Shown piece after piece: positions 1-10,189 of a DNA stretch of 64,000 nucleotides. Source of the DNA: Rhyacichthys aspro. Lineage: Eukaryota; Chordata; Actinopteri; Gobiiformes; Rhyacichthyidae. Both the position numbers and the translations under genes were made by a program. The notes under the pieces were generated by a model. That model worked only from the letters and a program-made list of their open reading frames with translations. It made no database searches and was not told the origin of the DNA. Location of the stretch: NCBI GenBank assembly GCA_036850595.1, contig CM072158.1, forward strand, positions 15,639,422 through 15,703,421, read 5' to 3'. The first letter of the stretch is position 1. Every line of letters starts with the position of its first letter.

Positions 1-1174
1 ACAGACAATAGTTCTTGTTTAATATTAATATTAATATTAATATTGGTTTAATCCTTGTTTTAGTCCAGATTAGATATATTTGGTCCATCCACCATAACTG
101 CTATTATAATGTTAATGTAAGTCTAACACAGTTTGAATCTTACTGCTACTCTTTAATAATTCTAGTTAAAACATATGGACATCAGTGGTTTGTGCGAATT
201 TCTATTTGTATTTTTACAATAGAAATAAATGCAATGTCACAAGGTGTGTTGTAACTTCCCATTCTGGAATGAGTAGAACAAAAAGCACCTGTTGCAAATG
301 CATTTATCATATTCAACAAAAGGCTTGGTGGAAATGTCACCTGTCATCACTGTTATTCTACTCTGGGGCAGCCCATTCCTTGTGCACTTGAGCCATTCAC
401 ACATTCTTTCCTTGGTCGGAGAGTCGTAAGTGGAAAAGAGCAGGCAGACGTATGGAGTTACATAACAGTGACGCAGTTGGCCCCTTAGGCATGCACATAC
501 TATAGTGTCTGTTTTCAAATGGCCATTAAGGTTAAACTTTAATACAGCAAATATAAATCATGGAAAGGGGTTATATACTGTGCAGAGAATGTTCTGGAGC
601 AATAAACTTTGGTTTGGTTAAAATGCATGCAAAAAAAGTAATTCTGGTTTTACTTGCTGTTGGTACTATTTATAGACATGAGTAAACATAAAAAAAAACA
701 CTTTAAATGTTGTAAATGGCCGTGTCCTTTATGGTCATACAAAGGATGCAGTTTCGGTCAATTGTGTAATCAAAGGCATATTTACAACAGGGTGCCACAG
801 GAACGATACTAAGGCCTCTGGGTACTTTGCTGATGAATTTTCTGGTAAAGTAAACTCATCAGGGACAGTTCATTAAAAGATAATGAAGTCATTTAGTTGA
901 ATTTGCAACTTCTTAAGAGCAGACGACAGGGTTAAATGTGGTTTTAACAATCTAGCCTTAGTTTTAGCAAAGTTAGCCAGTGTTGTATTGAGGCTAGCAC
1001 ACTGGTCAATTGCCAAGTGCCCCAAACTTTAAGGGTCCCCCCAAAGAAAGCCTGTCTATTTATATTATTTGGAATCATGTGACCACATGTATGTGCCTTT
1101 AAAGAGTAACTTAGTATTGACATTAAATCATTGTTTGTATAGTCACCTATTTACTTAATATATCTTTTGTGGGG

Positions 1175-1262
1175 ACCCCCAGGTCTTCTTCTAGCTCCTC
1201 CGGGCAAATACCTAGGCGTTCCCGGGCCAGCCAAAGACACAGTCCCTTCAGCCTGTCCTGAG
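1175..1262 (-). mobile_element. LINE reverse-transcriptase C-terminal fragment
   Basis: Read on the minus strand, this segment encodes a peptide resembling the short conserved tail found after the reverse-transcriptase domain of many fish non-LTR retrotransposons: a run like W-L-A-R-E-R-L-G-I followed by P-E-E-L-E-E. I recognise the motif '(L)AWERLGIPPEELEE' from predicted fish LINE proteins. Only about 28 codons survive, without start or stop, so it is a dead 5'-truncated remnant. The exact clade (L2, CR1/Rex1 or RTE type) cannot be told from this much. Confidence 0.65.
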
Positions 1263-2495
1263 TGAGCTGTAAAAGCCGTCTATCAGCTGAATATAATCAT
1301 GTGACATTCTGCTAAATAGCCCTGTTATCCTAATCATCATTTAACATGATGTTTTCTCATCATTTTTCAGTTCTTGCAAGGCATTCGGGCTTTGGAGGAG
1401 ACAATGAATAACTAGGAAACCCTTCTGACACACTAAACACTTTTGGAATTTGCGTTGGGCCTGCTCTATGACTCACAGATATGATCTTTACAAGCATACC
1501 TTAAAAACCTTCTTGCCTTAAGCAAAGTTCCACAAGCTACTTTGACAGACATTTTTGTGGTATTGGAATACAAAAATAGAAAATCTTTTCTCACTTACGT
1601 AAAAAAGGAGTGACGTGAGAGTCCTCCCATACTGGTTTCTTTGAAAACATCCGGCAAAACAGACAGTTAAGCAGTTAGTTTCTGTTTGACCTTCTCTTTT
1701 CAGTCTGTGAATTCATGCAGAGCAGTCCAAATGCTACAGCTTGTAATTATCCTTAAATGCAATGCTCTGGCTCCGTCCTATTAGTAATGAAGTATAGCTA
1801 ATAGCTTTCACCATGATTTACCATCTCCCGAATGAATTTTTCTGTCTCAAACCAGATAACACTACTTTTCCTCTGCTCGTTCCATGGGCCACAATCTCCT
1901 GGATGAAAGTCTCTCTGACCTTCAAGTATCAAGAGCATTACATAATTTTCCGTTGATCAAATATTATACTTAATAACACTATAGTAAAAATCAGGTCTCT
2001 AATCTCTAATCAGTCCTAAGACTCTTTCCAGGGTTCTGTATTTTGTCTTTACATAGTATCTCTAGAGCCTTAAAATGACTGATCCATAGCAGAAAACATA
2101 AATTAGCCTTTTGAATTTTACCGTATAAGACTAATGCCTTAGATGAAACCATGGAAAGTTCCAGTACATTTACATTTAATTGCAAAGCACGTCTTTGTCT
2201 TCTTCTAAAGTGTCTCTGGTCATCAAGATAATGATAATTGTCGTGCTTATTTCGACATATCCATGTCCAACAATTAACTTCATTTTAAATCTTCATAAAA
2301 GCTATTGCATGTTTCTAAACACTGCATTGCATCCACATGTATCCTGTCACGTTATACAGAGTATATAGATTATAATGGTTTTGGGAAGGTGACATCTGTA
2401 TAGGTGAGATATATGACAAATTGCATCAAGATAGAATTATATTCTACCCTTGTACACTTTTTACATTACAGCATAATTAATGACATGCTCTATTT

Positions 2496-2593
2496 CAGGG
2501 GTCACCAACACAATGCCCGTGGGCACCAGGTCACCCATATGAACCACATGAGGTGCTCGCGAGGAAAGTTCTAAAAATGGTTGGTGACCCCTG
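2496..2593. mobile_element. 98-bp hAT-type MITE
   Basis: The element begins CAGGGGTCACCAAC and ends GTTGGTGACCCCTG, a perfect 14-bp terminal inverted repeat with the CAGGGGT..ACCCCTG ends typical of hAT elements. The flanking octamers ctctattt (2488-2495) and gtctatat (2594-2601) agree at 6 of 8 positions, as expected for an aged 8-bp target duplication. It has no coding capacity and needed a transposase from elsewhere. Confidence 0.85.
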
Positions 2594-3096
2594 GTCTATA
2601 TGTTTACAGATCCTTATTGAAGTGGCATCATTAAAAGCTGCGCATGCATTTTGTGGACAGAATCTCACATTCATTTTAACAAGTTATCAAACTAAAACTG
2701 ATAAAAAGTTTCTCGACAACAAACAGACAGGAGAAAGGAACACAGTGCAAAAGTACAAAAACCAGAGGATAGCCTATATTAGCATAGAAAGTAAATATTT
2801 GGCATGATTGTTATAACACACGCGAATTCATTAGCTAGCTACTACCCCACCAGGCTGGTACAATTTGATGGCTAATTGTCCTTTTAACATCTGGCTAGTT
2901 GCTTTACATTATTTACCCACTCTGGCACATTTGGGTTATGTTGATTTAGGATGGATCTCTATAAGCGCTCTTTACTACTGGATATTAGAGCCAAATCTCA
3001 GCTTTACACTAATCTGCCAACAATGCCCAGGTATGAAGGGCTTTCACATGATGACATATACTGACTCATATTAATTTACTATGAGCAGTTTAGAGC

Positions 3097-3113
3097 AAAA
3101 AAAAAAAAAAAAA
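3097..3113 (+). repeat. A17 homopolymer
   Basis: Run of 17 adenines about 400 bp upstream of the promoter region. It could be the tail of a decayed retroposon, but nothing recognisable lies 5' of it. Confidence 0.9.
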
Positions 3114-3524
3114 GTATTTAAAAAAGTATAGAAAATAGTTACATAGTTATAAATTGACAACAATCAACAAAAATTAACCAATGAAGCACCATTTAATGTC
3201 ACACAGATTTGGTTTGTCATCTTCAAACAGCTTTCTCAGCTTTATGATCTTTTTAGTAGACTACAATGTTACTATTAGCCTATATCGCCTTTATTTTCAA
3301 TTCTATATGCTATTCTATGACGCCACTACATTATGTATCACTATATGGGTGCTGTGACCTAGGCGCAGCATAAAACTCACTCAAAACAACACTATAAGAT
3401 TCAGTAGTAGCCTTAAGTGGTCGGCTGCCCTGACGTGCTACATCCTTTAACTGCGTAGAGCTAGTAATTAACATTTTTCCTAGGCTCTGTGAAGCAGCCA
3501 TGCAGCGCTCATGAGCATGTGCGC

Positions 3525-3700
3525 GGAGGCTGATTGGAGTCTCGTGCCTGTCGGAGCCTTCATAAATCTGGCTCCAGCCAATGGGAAGGCACGCATTAAT
3601 CCACGCTCTGTAAAAAGGCAACGCGAGCGCACAAGCGGCTGTAATCTATAGAGACAGTCAGACGGGACGCAGAGACGCTAAAAAAAAGCACTTGGAGCTA
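3525..3700 (+). promoter_or_regulatory. Probable core promoter of tent5b-like gene
   Basis: Two CCAAT boxes lie 45 bp apart: an inverted one (ATTGG, 3533-3537) and a direct one (CCAAT, 3578-3582) in CCAGCCAATGGG. This is a usual arrangement for NF-Y promoters. The local sequence is more GC- and CpG-rich than its surroundings. A CATAAAT word (3561-3567) lies upstream of the direct CCAAT box and is badly placed for a TATA box. Transcription probably starts around 3640-3690, giving a 5' UTR of roughly 200-250 nt; the exact site is inferred. Confidence 0.55.
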
Positions 3701-3713
3701 TTTGGCTTTGGAG

Positions 3714-3728
3714 ATGTACTTTAACTAA
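3714..3728 (+). promoter_or_regulatory. uORF in the 5' UTR (four codons)
   Basis: ATG-TAC-TTT-AAC-TAA encodes Met-Tyr-Phe-Asn and stops 160 nt before the main start. The ATG has G at -3... counting back from A3714 the -3 base is G3711, and +4 is T, a fair context. No other ATG occurs between it and the main start. Such a minimal uORF could lower or tune translation if transcription starts upstream of 3714, which is likely but not proven. Confidence 0.5.
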
Positions 3729-3888
3729 CTTTACATTACCGGAGCTCTGTGAAGAGGACACACACACGCACAAACAGGCAGCATTGCTCTGTGTGTTGTA
3801 GTAAACTCACAGCACCGGCTTTTCCCAGTGGAGTTGCAGTTGCTGTCACCGTCCGTTCCGTCTGACCCTCCGCTCGCTCTGGACACTC

Positions 3889-4062
3889 ATGTCCGGTCCG
3901 GTCGCTATGTCCTGCGGTGACGCCTCGGAGCAGAGTCGGCGGTTCAGCGTGCTGTCGTGGGAGCAGGTGCGGCGTTTGGACTCCATCCTCGGGGAGAGCG
4001 TCCCTATACACGGTCGCGGGAACTTCCCCACACTGTCTGTCCAGCCCAGACAGATAGTTCAG
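3889..4062 (+). CDS. tent5b: TENT5 (FAM46) poly(A) polymerase, coding exon 1
   Basis: Encodes residues 1-58 of a 399-residue TENT5 protein and ends in phase 0 at a strong donor (CAG|GTAAGA). After a short Ser-rich leader, the conserved domain starts with F-S-V-L-S-W-E-Q-V-R-R-L-D and includes the family hallmark V-P-I-H-G-R-G-N-F-P-T-L. The following S-V-Q-P-R-Q-I-V-Q matches human TENT5B rather than TENT5A (E-L-Q-P-S-L-I-V-K) or TENT5C, which is the main reason for the b assignment. Two in-frame ATGs exist (3889 and 3907). The first has C at -3 (weak), the second G at -3, so leaky scanning could give a product six residues shorter. The long Gly-Asp-Phe repeat of TENT5A's N terminus is absent. 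Confidence 0.93.
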
Positions 4063-4398
4063 GTAAGAATAAAAGGCCGATTTATTTTTATTTAGATAGC
4101 GCAAATGATTTAGATGGTCAGGAAACGACCTTTTTCTCTTAGCACTGTGTTGTCAAACTCATATAAGCGATTAGATTATGAGTTTTAGTTCCGTTTTATT
4201 GACATTTTGTGCCTTTGTAGTGACGTTTCTAAATGCCCTCTTTCATTAGCAATACAGCACACTAGCTTGATATATTTGTAAGCCATATATATATAAAATT
4301 CCATAGGTTACATTTGGCTAAAGTAGCCTAACGTTACATTTTCAGAGAACTCAATCAAACATTTAGCATATGTTTTGGTTTGGTTGGATACTTTTGTG

Positions 4399-4405
<7 letters not shown>

Positions 4406-4467
<62 letters not shown>
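4406..4467. repeat. (AT)n microsatellite
   Basis: About 62 bp of uninterrupted alternating T and A in the first intron, 340 bp after the donor. Likely length-polymorphic. Confidence 0.95.
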
Positions 4468-4470
<3 letters not shown>

Positions 4471-4594
4471 CATATTCAAGCTGTCAGAAATGTAGGTTTT
4501 AGGTCCGAAAACTGTTAGCGCATTTATAGACACTATAAAAAAGAAGTAGGCTACGCTAGCTAGCATTTACTCATGATTAATCATTTGGCATCTG

Positions 4595-4633
4595 TTATGC
4601 AGTCGGAGTGCTGAGAGTACTCCGACTGCATAA
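4595..4633 (+). repeat. 39-bp hairpin (inverted repeat) in intron 1
   Basis: Arms TTATGCAGTCGGAGT and ACTCCGACTGCATAA are perfectly complementary over 15 bp. Further inward one G-T position and two more pairs reduce the loop to GAG. The stem is therefore 18 bp with a single wobble and a three-base loop. It is GC-richer than the surrounding intron. No flanking element ends were recognised. Confidence 0.85.
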
Positions 4634-7600
4634 AAAGAACCATTTGAAAATGCACCTACACAGCAAAGTTAAATCCAGCCATGTGTTAGAGTCCTAAGAA
4701 GGAGAAGTTCATCTGTGTGTAGACCCCCACTACCCTGTACCCTCCACCCTTGAACATAAACACATGCTAACAGTCCCACAGTGAAATAATACTGACCTGA
4801 CAAGTTGTGAAGTAGCCATGTGCTTGAAGTACATTTGGGATTTTAGCCTATATAGCATCCCTTAACTGACATTAACTTAAATAGAGGCTGTATTCTGCAT
4901 GTAATTATATAAAATCAAAAATATATTTTTTGGCTTTCTTAATATTTTTCAAACCAGACTTACTTTAAACATAAAGCAGACCACCACTGTCATTTGGAAG
5001 CCCTTATATGCTATGGTAAGAAACTGTGGCAGAGCTGATTACACTTAAAAAGACATTTGATCAGTCATAGTCTTAACACAGACATACGAGTGGAATGATC
5101 TAACACCATGAGTTTAGTTTTCCACTAGCTCACTACTGCCTCTGCTTCTACAGTCATGTTTTTTTTTCACAGCTCTCGTGAAAACGGGCAAGATGGAGAT
5201 AATGACAGAGCTATAGAATATTTACTAGGGATGAAACCCATAGTGGAAAGAAAGATTTCTCCGGGCTTTCTTTAAACGTCCTCACGTGTTATGCAGGTTT
5301 ATATTTCCCCTGAGTGAATTACATTTCTCTCTGGTGCTCCTGTGGGGGAAAAAAGACCCTCACACACTCACATAACAGTTCAGGGGCTTCTATAATCAAA
5401 GGGGGCCCCTTCCTACCATCTGCTCTGAACATCCCCACTAATGTCTTTCCCTCATTATACCATCCTAGGACCCCGACTTTTTTCCTTTCCACGAAGCAGC
5501 GTCCCCTTTTAAAGAGTGTTCAAAGACGAGCTTCTGGAAATTTTGCCCTCTTTACCTCGTATCAGATTTAGAGGCACCACAGGGTACCGCCATGGCTCCA
5601 TTTTCTTTCATGCTTGAGTGCAGCATGCTTTCATGATGACTACTGTTGACAATCTAGTTTATAGTTTATATCAAGTTTCCATGTTTTTTCCCAACTTGTT
5701 ATCTAACTTGTCCACTTATTTTCTAGAGAAATAAACACAAAAAATAAAATAAAGACAGAAATATTTTTTTGTTTAGGACCCAAAGGCATGTTGGTGTGAA
5801 GGATTTTAGATAACAACAACATTTCCATTTCAATAATTTGAATATATTCCGAGCTTCTTTTGAAATATGTTATTGTGGTAAAAAGTTAAAAGAAGACATT
5901 GAAAGGTTGAATTTGAACCTGGGAAAGATTTATGGTTGTAGCAAGTGAATGAATAGCAAGAAATCTGGTTTACGTCATCGTTTGTCTGGCCACAGAGCGA
6001 TAACATTATGTGACAACAATAAAAGCTGACGCCATGTTTGCTTTCATGGCATATGTCAGAGAAGTTTCAAGTCTTGGCAAGTTAATTCCTTTACCATATG
6101 GACATGAATGGAATCTCATAGCTGTCTGAAAAAGAGGAAAACATAAGGGAACCTCTGCGATAAGTCATGGAAAATGGGTGACAGTAATGGGAGGCGTTCG
6201 ATGACTGGTAAATGGCTTCCAATCATGCAAAAGATGTAACGTCATTTGTGTTGAGCGCTTTAGGAGCAGGCAGAGGTGTCTAGATGAGATCCTGTCAGCA
6301 CGTACTAGGTAAGGTGACCAACAGATCCCGCTCCCATCGAAGCAGAGGAGCCCCTCTCAATGGTTGGTTTGTTTGAGGGCCACATTTAAATAACATCTGT
6401 TTGTGGTCTGCTTGTGAGCTGTGGGAGCACAGAGGAAAACTCCTATTGCCTCCATTGATTTGACATCTACTGTTTTCAACCCACAGCTGAAATATATAGT
6501 GACCTTTGTACTATATATTTCATCATTCGTTTACTGATAGGTACAGAACAAAATGGGTATAGTATAAAGAAAATGATGGATGGGTCATTTGTTGCGTAAT
6601 ATGTTGAGTGGGGTTACGTGCGGGGGTAGAAGAATGGAAGCCAGTCTGTTTTTGTTGGCCATCTCATGTTCCATCTTTGCAGCGCCACTTACAAAGTAAA
6701 TTGTTGTGTCTGAAATACATATTTGAGATCTGCCCAGTAGCGTGATTCAAAACGTTCCGCTTTTTTTTTTTCCTCAAAGTGGTATTCCCGAATGGTAGTG
6801 AGCGAGCGAGTAGTTCTGGAGCACAAAGTGAGGAATGGATTAGTGCCTGTAATAACACTGGGCTTGTGGGTCAGGCTTGACAACATATCACTGTGGTAAG
6901 TAAAGACCAGTCGCCTGACTCCGCTGTGGCTCTAGCCAGACTGTAAAACGACTCCTCACAGGGCTATTGTTGAGATTGAGCAACAAGAGGACGCCACATG
7001 CTCCCAATCTTGGTTGGAGGAGGTAAAGGGGAACATTGGGTTTTGACTAGGTTTCATTTTTAATATCTGGTTTGGGTTTTCACCATGGAAGATCTCATCT
7101 CCAAAATTTCTGTGGCTTTTGTCTGGCAGGCTGGAAAAAGCCTTTGATTGGAATTGTGGGGATGTCCACATTAATATATAATATATCGTGATTAAGTTTG
7201 ACATTTTGTGCAAAACGAATGCTGGAAACAACTTTTCCATGCCTGATTATGATTTTTCTTTTATGATTTGTTGTGCCATTAATAAATAGAGCAATTCCAA
7301 ATGATGTCAAAAACATCACAGGTTGCAGTGACATTTGTTTTTAGTATTCAGAAGGTTTAGAATTAAATTTCATGGTTAATATGTCGGATAGTTTAACATT
7401 ATACGTATGTCACACTGCACTGATTGCAACGAAACTTTTAGATTACCTTGACATTTCAGTGTAATCCCAGGACTCCCACTTTTTCATCAAATAAAAGTAT
7501 GATATCTTGCCATCAGACCATTTTTTATGTTAGATGGTTCAAAATCCATTAACAACAGTCTCCTAAAATGGGTCCCTTGATTAAGCTCCTGTCAAATACA

Positions 7601-8474
7601 GTTGTGCAGAGACAATAGCACATCTGTGAACTCTCAAAGCAGCCTATTATATCCTTTGACAGCATCATTTTAAGGTCAACTCCATCATCCAATTTCAGCC
7701 TGCGACTCACTCACTGAACAAACAGGTGAAATGACCACCCGTGCATAGGAAATTTATGGAAGCTTCTCAATTCAAGAGGAAAAACGGTGATCATTCCCAG
7801 CCATCTGCCAAGCTACTGTACGACTGACTGGCTGGGTTAGTTTTGGAGTGGATACCCAGGTCAGGGGCTCATAACTCCTCATTCACTGTCACCATTTCCT
7901 TGGCAGAGGGCTATTCTGACTCACTGCCCAGAGCGGTCATAGGCGTCCAGGGGACTATGGGCTGTAAATGGCTGGGTCATTTCAAACTGCCATAATAAAA
8001 ACACATTCAGCCCGCAGCTTAAATGAAATACCCAAGGAAACTATTGAGAGAGCACAAGGAAAGCTCTGAGCCTGTTATGTGACGCCAAGGCGTTGTCAAC
8101 ACCAGACTGTCTGGTGTGTTTGTGGCTCTTTTTACAAGGGTTTGTGCTTGAACGTCGGCGGAAGTGTCTCCCCTCGGTCGGCACACCAGGTGCTGGCGCG
8201 TCACGTGGGAAATGTACTCGTTTGTTTTTATGAGTGCTAAAGGAAAAAGATGGTGGGGGGTGGCACCGAGTATGTATGCTCCATTCTGGACACCACATTA
8301 TGTGTAGTTGTTAAATCTGACCAACTGTTTTGTGTAATGTCAGCAAATAGTTAGTGGGGTTTCCTTGCTTGGTATGCATCACTGTGTGTAGTGTACCTTT
8401 CAGAGTTAATTCACTCTAAAATCTAAGTTCATAAAAATAAATTATTTACAATGACTGTCTTAAATGATTTTTAA

Positions 8475-8765
8475 AGTATTAAAGGAGAGGTGTGTCGATT
8501 TTGGTCTTTTGTTGGCCTGTAGTGAAATTTAATTCCACACCTTACACTCTTCCATTTTAGAGCATTTTAATAGCTATGGTAGCTCTGAAGGGACATACTG
8601 TGGACTATGAACAAATCCAGTGGAAGTAGGTCTGATGGTGATTTCATTTAAATAAAACAAAATCAGTTCATTTGCCCTAAACCTCCATGAAAGAATGTGT
8701 GCGTTTATCCTCTAGCATTGCTCAGTTTGTCCACTTTGGGGTGTTGTAGAAACAGGAGATGTATT
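8475..8765 (-). repeat. Dispersed repeat copy (pair with 30920-31185)
   Basis: The reverse complement aligns along most of its length with 30920-31185. Shared words in order include GACAAACTGAGCA, CACACATTCT, ATCACCATCAG/CTCACCATCAG, CTACCATAGCTA, ATGCTCTAAAA and AGGTGTGGAATT. The plus-strand start of this copy (TTAAAGGAGAGG) looks like the end of a non-autonomous DNA element. No coding capacity. Family not named. Confidence 0.7.
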
Positions 8766-9634
8766 GTACTAATAGGGTTCCTTTTGTTCAGCTGTACACT
8801 AAAACACATTATATGGTTTGGATAGTAGGAAACAGTGACAAGTCTTAGGACCACTTTTTAAAACCTTGGTGAAGTCTTGTAATTGAACCTGCCCTGCTCT
8901 CTCTTCAAATGTTTCATTCATTGGTGTTAGGCTTGACTTGGACGAATGCCCCTGAACGTCCTGGTCTTTTTCTTTGTACACACTGGTCTTGGTTAATGTT
9001 GTCTACACTACAACCCTGGAAGCTAAAAAAAACTCTCAACAACAAACCTATTTAGCTTAATTTAGAATGAACTGGTTGTCAACCATGTGAATTATTATCT
9101 TTATTGCCAACTGTAACCCCAGATTTATTTTATTATTATTATATAATTGTCTTAGCTTTCCATCACACATTAGCACGTCCTTTCAAACTTTAAAGTAATG
9201 CAGTTCCATTAAAAAGGGATTTATGGGATTAGGATTACACTCAGCATTGTGATATGGTATCTGAGTCTCTAAAATAGGATTAACATGCCTGGATGTATAT
9301 GTACGTCTGAACAGATTGATAGCAGGCACAAGAACTGCTAGTCCCCGAATTCTCGGTGAGGGTCGTCTTGCAGACAGCTGTGTTTTTGATTTCTTCAGAA
9401 TTGGTCTTATTTGGCTTTTCCTCTCTGTTTTGTGTCACATGAGTAATGCAACAGACAGGAAGCATAAACATCTCAGCGGCCTTTAGCAGTGCAGCATGGT
9501 GTGTGTTCCAATGAGGAGATAAATCTTTGACTTGCAAGGAGTGTTTATACGACAGCAGAGGGATCAAATTTGGCCGTGGGCCTTGGGTTAGAAAGTTCAC
9601 AGCTGCACTTTCTTTGAGACCATTACACCATACA

Positions 9635-9678
9635 AGCAGCAACTTGTCAATACCACAGTTTATTGACAAGTTGCTGCT
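9635..9678 (+). repeat. 44-bp perfect hairpin in intron 1
   Basis: Arms AGCAGCAACTTGTCAATA and TATTGACAAGTTGCTGCT are perfectly complementary over 18 bp around the 8-base loop CCACAGTT. It lies 512 bp upstream of coding exon 2 and would fold in the pre-mRNA. Pairing does not extend beyond the arms, so it is too short for an ordinary pre-miRNA. Confidence 0.9.
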
Positions 9679-10189
9679 AAACTTCATATATCCAAAAGGT
9701 TAGTGGTTACTCTAATAAGACTAGTGTATGTGTAGATGACATATTTTGTGTATATGGTATATAAATATGACAGCCTTAAAAGTATTTCAGTCTGTTATTT
9801 TGACTGTATTTTCATTGTACGTCACATCCTTTTATTCTCTTTCAGATTCTTAATAAATCAGTTTATCTTTATGTATATTTGATATTCTGTATTAAAACAG
9901 CTGCATGAACAGATCCATCCGTCTTCCATTTTTGTGGCTTATTGAAGTTGATATAGACTTGATTAAACTTGTGTGTCTTTGGGCATGCTTTGCTTTTTCA
10001 ACCTGATTTTTTCCACACACTTGAAATTGTAATGACAGAAAGGCAGAATGTTTTTCATTTGTAGGCACTTTAAGCGAAAGTAGCTCAACGGCAGCTTGCA
10101 CAGACTTGCATTAAGGCATGTGAGCCTCTTCAGATTTAATCTCTTGCTGGATATATCAGTCATGTTTCCTTTGTCTCTGTATCTTTCAG

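Larger units (their letters stand above)
1..3520. other. 5' flank of the tent5 gene, no coding gene seen
   Basis: I find no convincing exon here; open frames are short and unlike known proteins. The stretch opens with a short TTAATA-type repeat (about 19-45), carries a LINE fragment (1175-1262), a 98-bp hAT-type MITE (2496-2593) and a 17-base A run (3097-3113). The rest is AT-rich unique-looking DNA. Confidence 0.6.
4063..10189 (+). other. Intron 1 of tent5b-like gene (6,127 bp)
   Basis: Bounded by GTAAGA at the 5' end and by a pyrimidine-rich tract (TTTCCTTTGTCTCTG...) ending TTTCAG at the 3' end. The join is phase 0 and restores an unbroken family-like protein (Q-I-V-Q / V-V-R-A-R). It contains an AT dinucleotide tract, two short near-perfect hairpins (4595-4633, 9635-9678), a dispersed repeat in minus orientation (8475-8765) and otherwise unique-looking AT-rich DNA. 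No other exon is visible on either strand. Confidence 0.88.

Noticed and set aside
1033..1178. GGGTCCCCCCAAAG and CTTTTGTGGGGACCC as ends of a 146-bp element
   Set aside because: The arms match imperfectly, no target duplication is visible, and the right arm abuts LINE-derived sequence, so a chance pairing is as likely.
3331..3621. 96-codon minus-strand frame upstream of tent5, suggesting a bidirectional gene
   Set aside because: It covers the CCAAT-box promoter itself, and the peptide has no recognisable domain.
3736..4104. 122-codon minus-strand frame over tent5 exon 1
   Set aside because: Shadow of the GC-rich first exon and 5' UTR, crossing the splice donor; no homology recognised.
9635..9678. 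Hairpin considered as a microRNA precursor
   Set aside because: Only 18 pairs and no pairing beyond the arms; an ordinary pre-miRNA needs about 60-70 nt.
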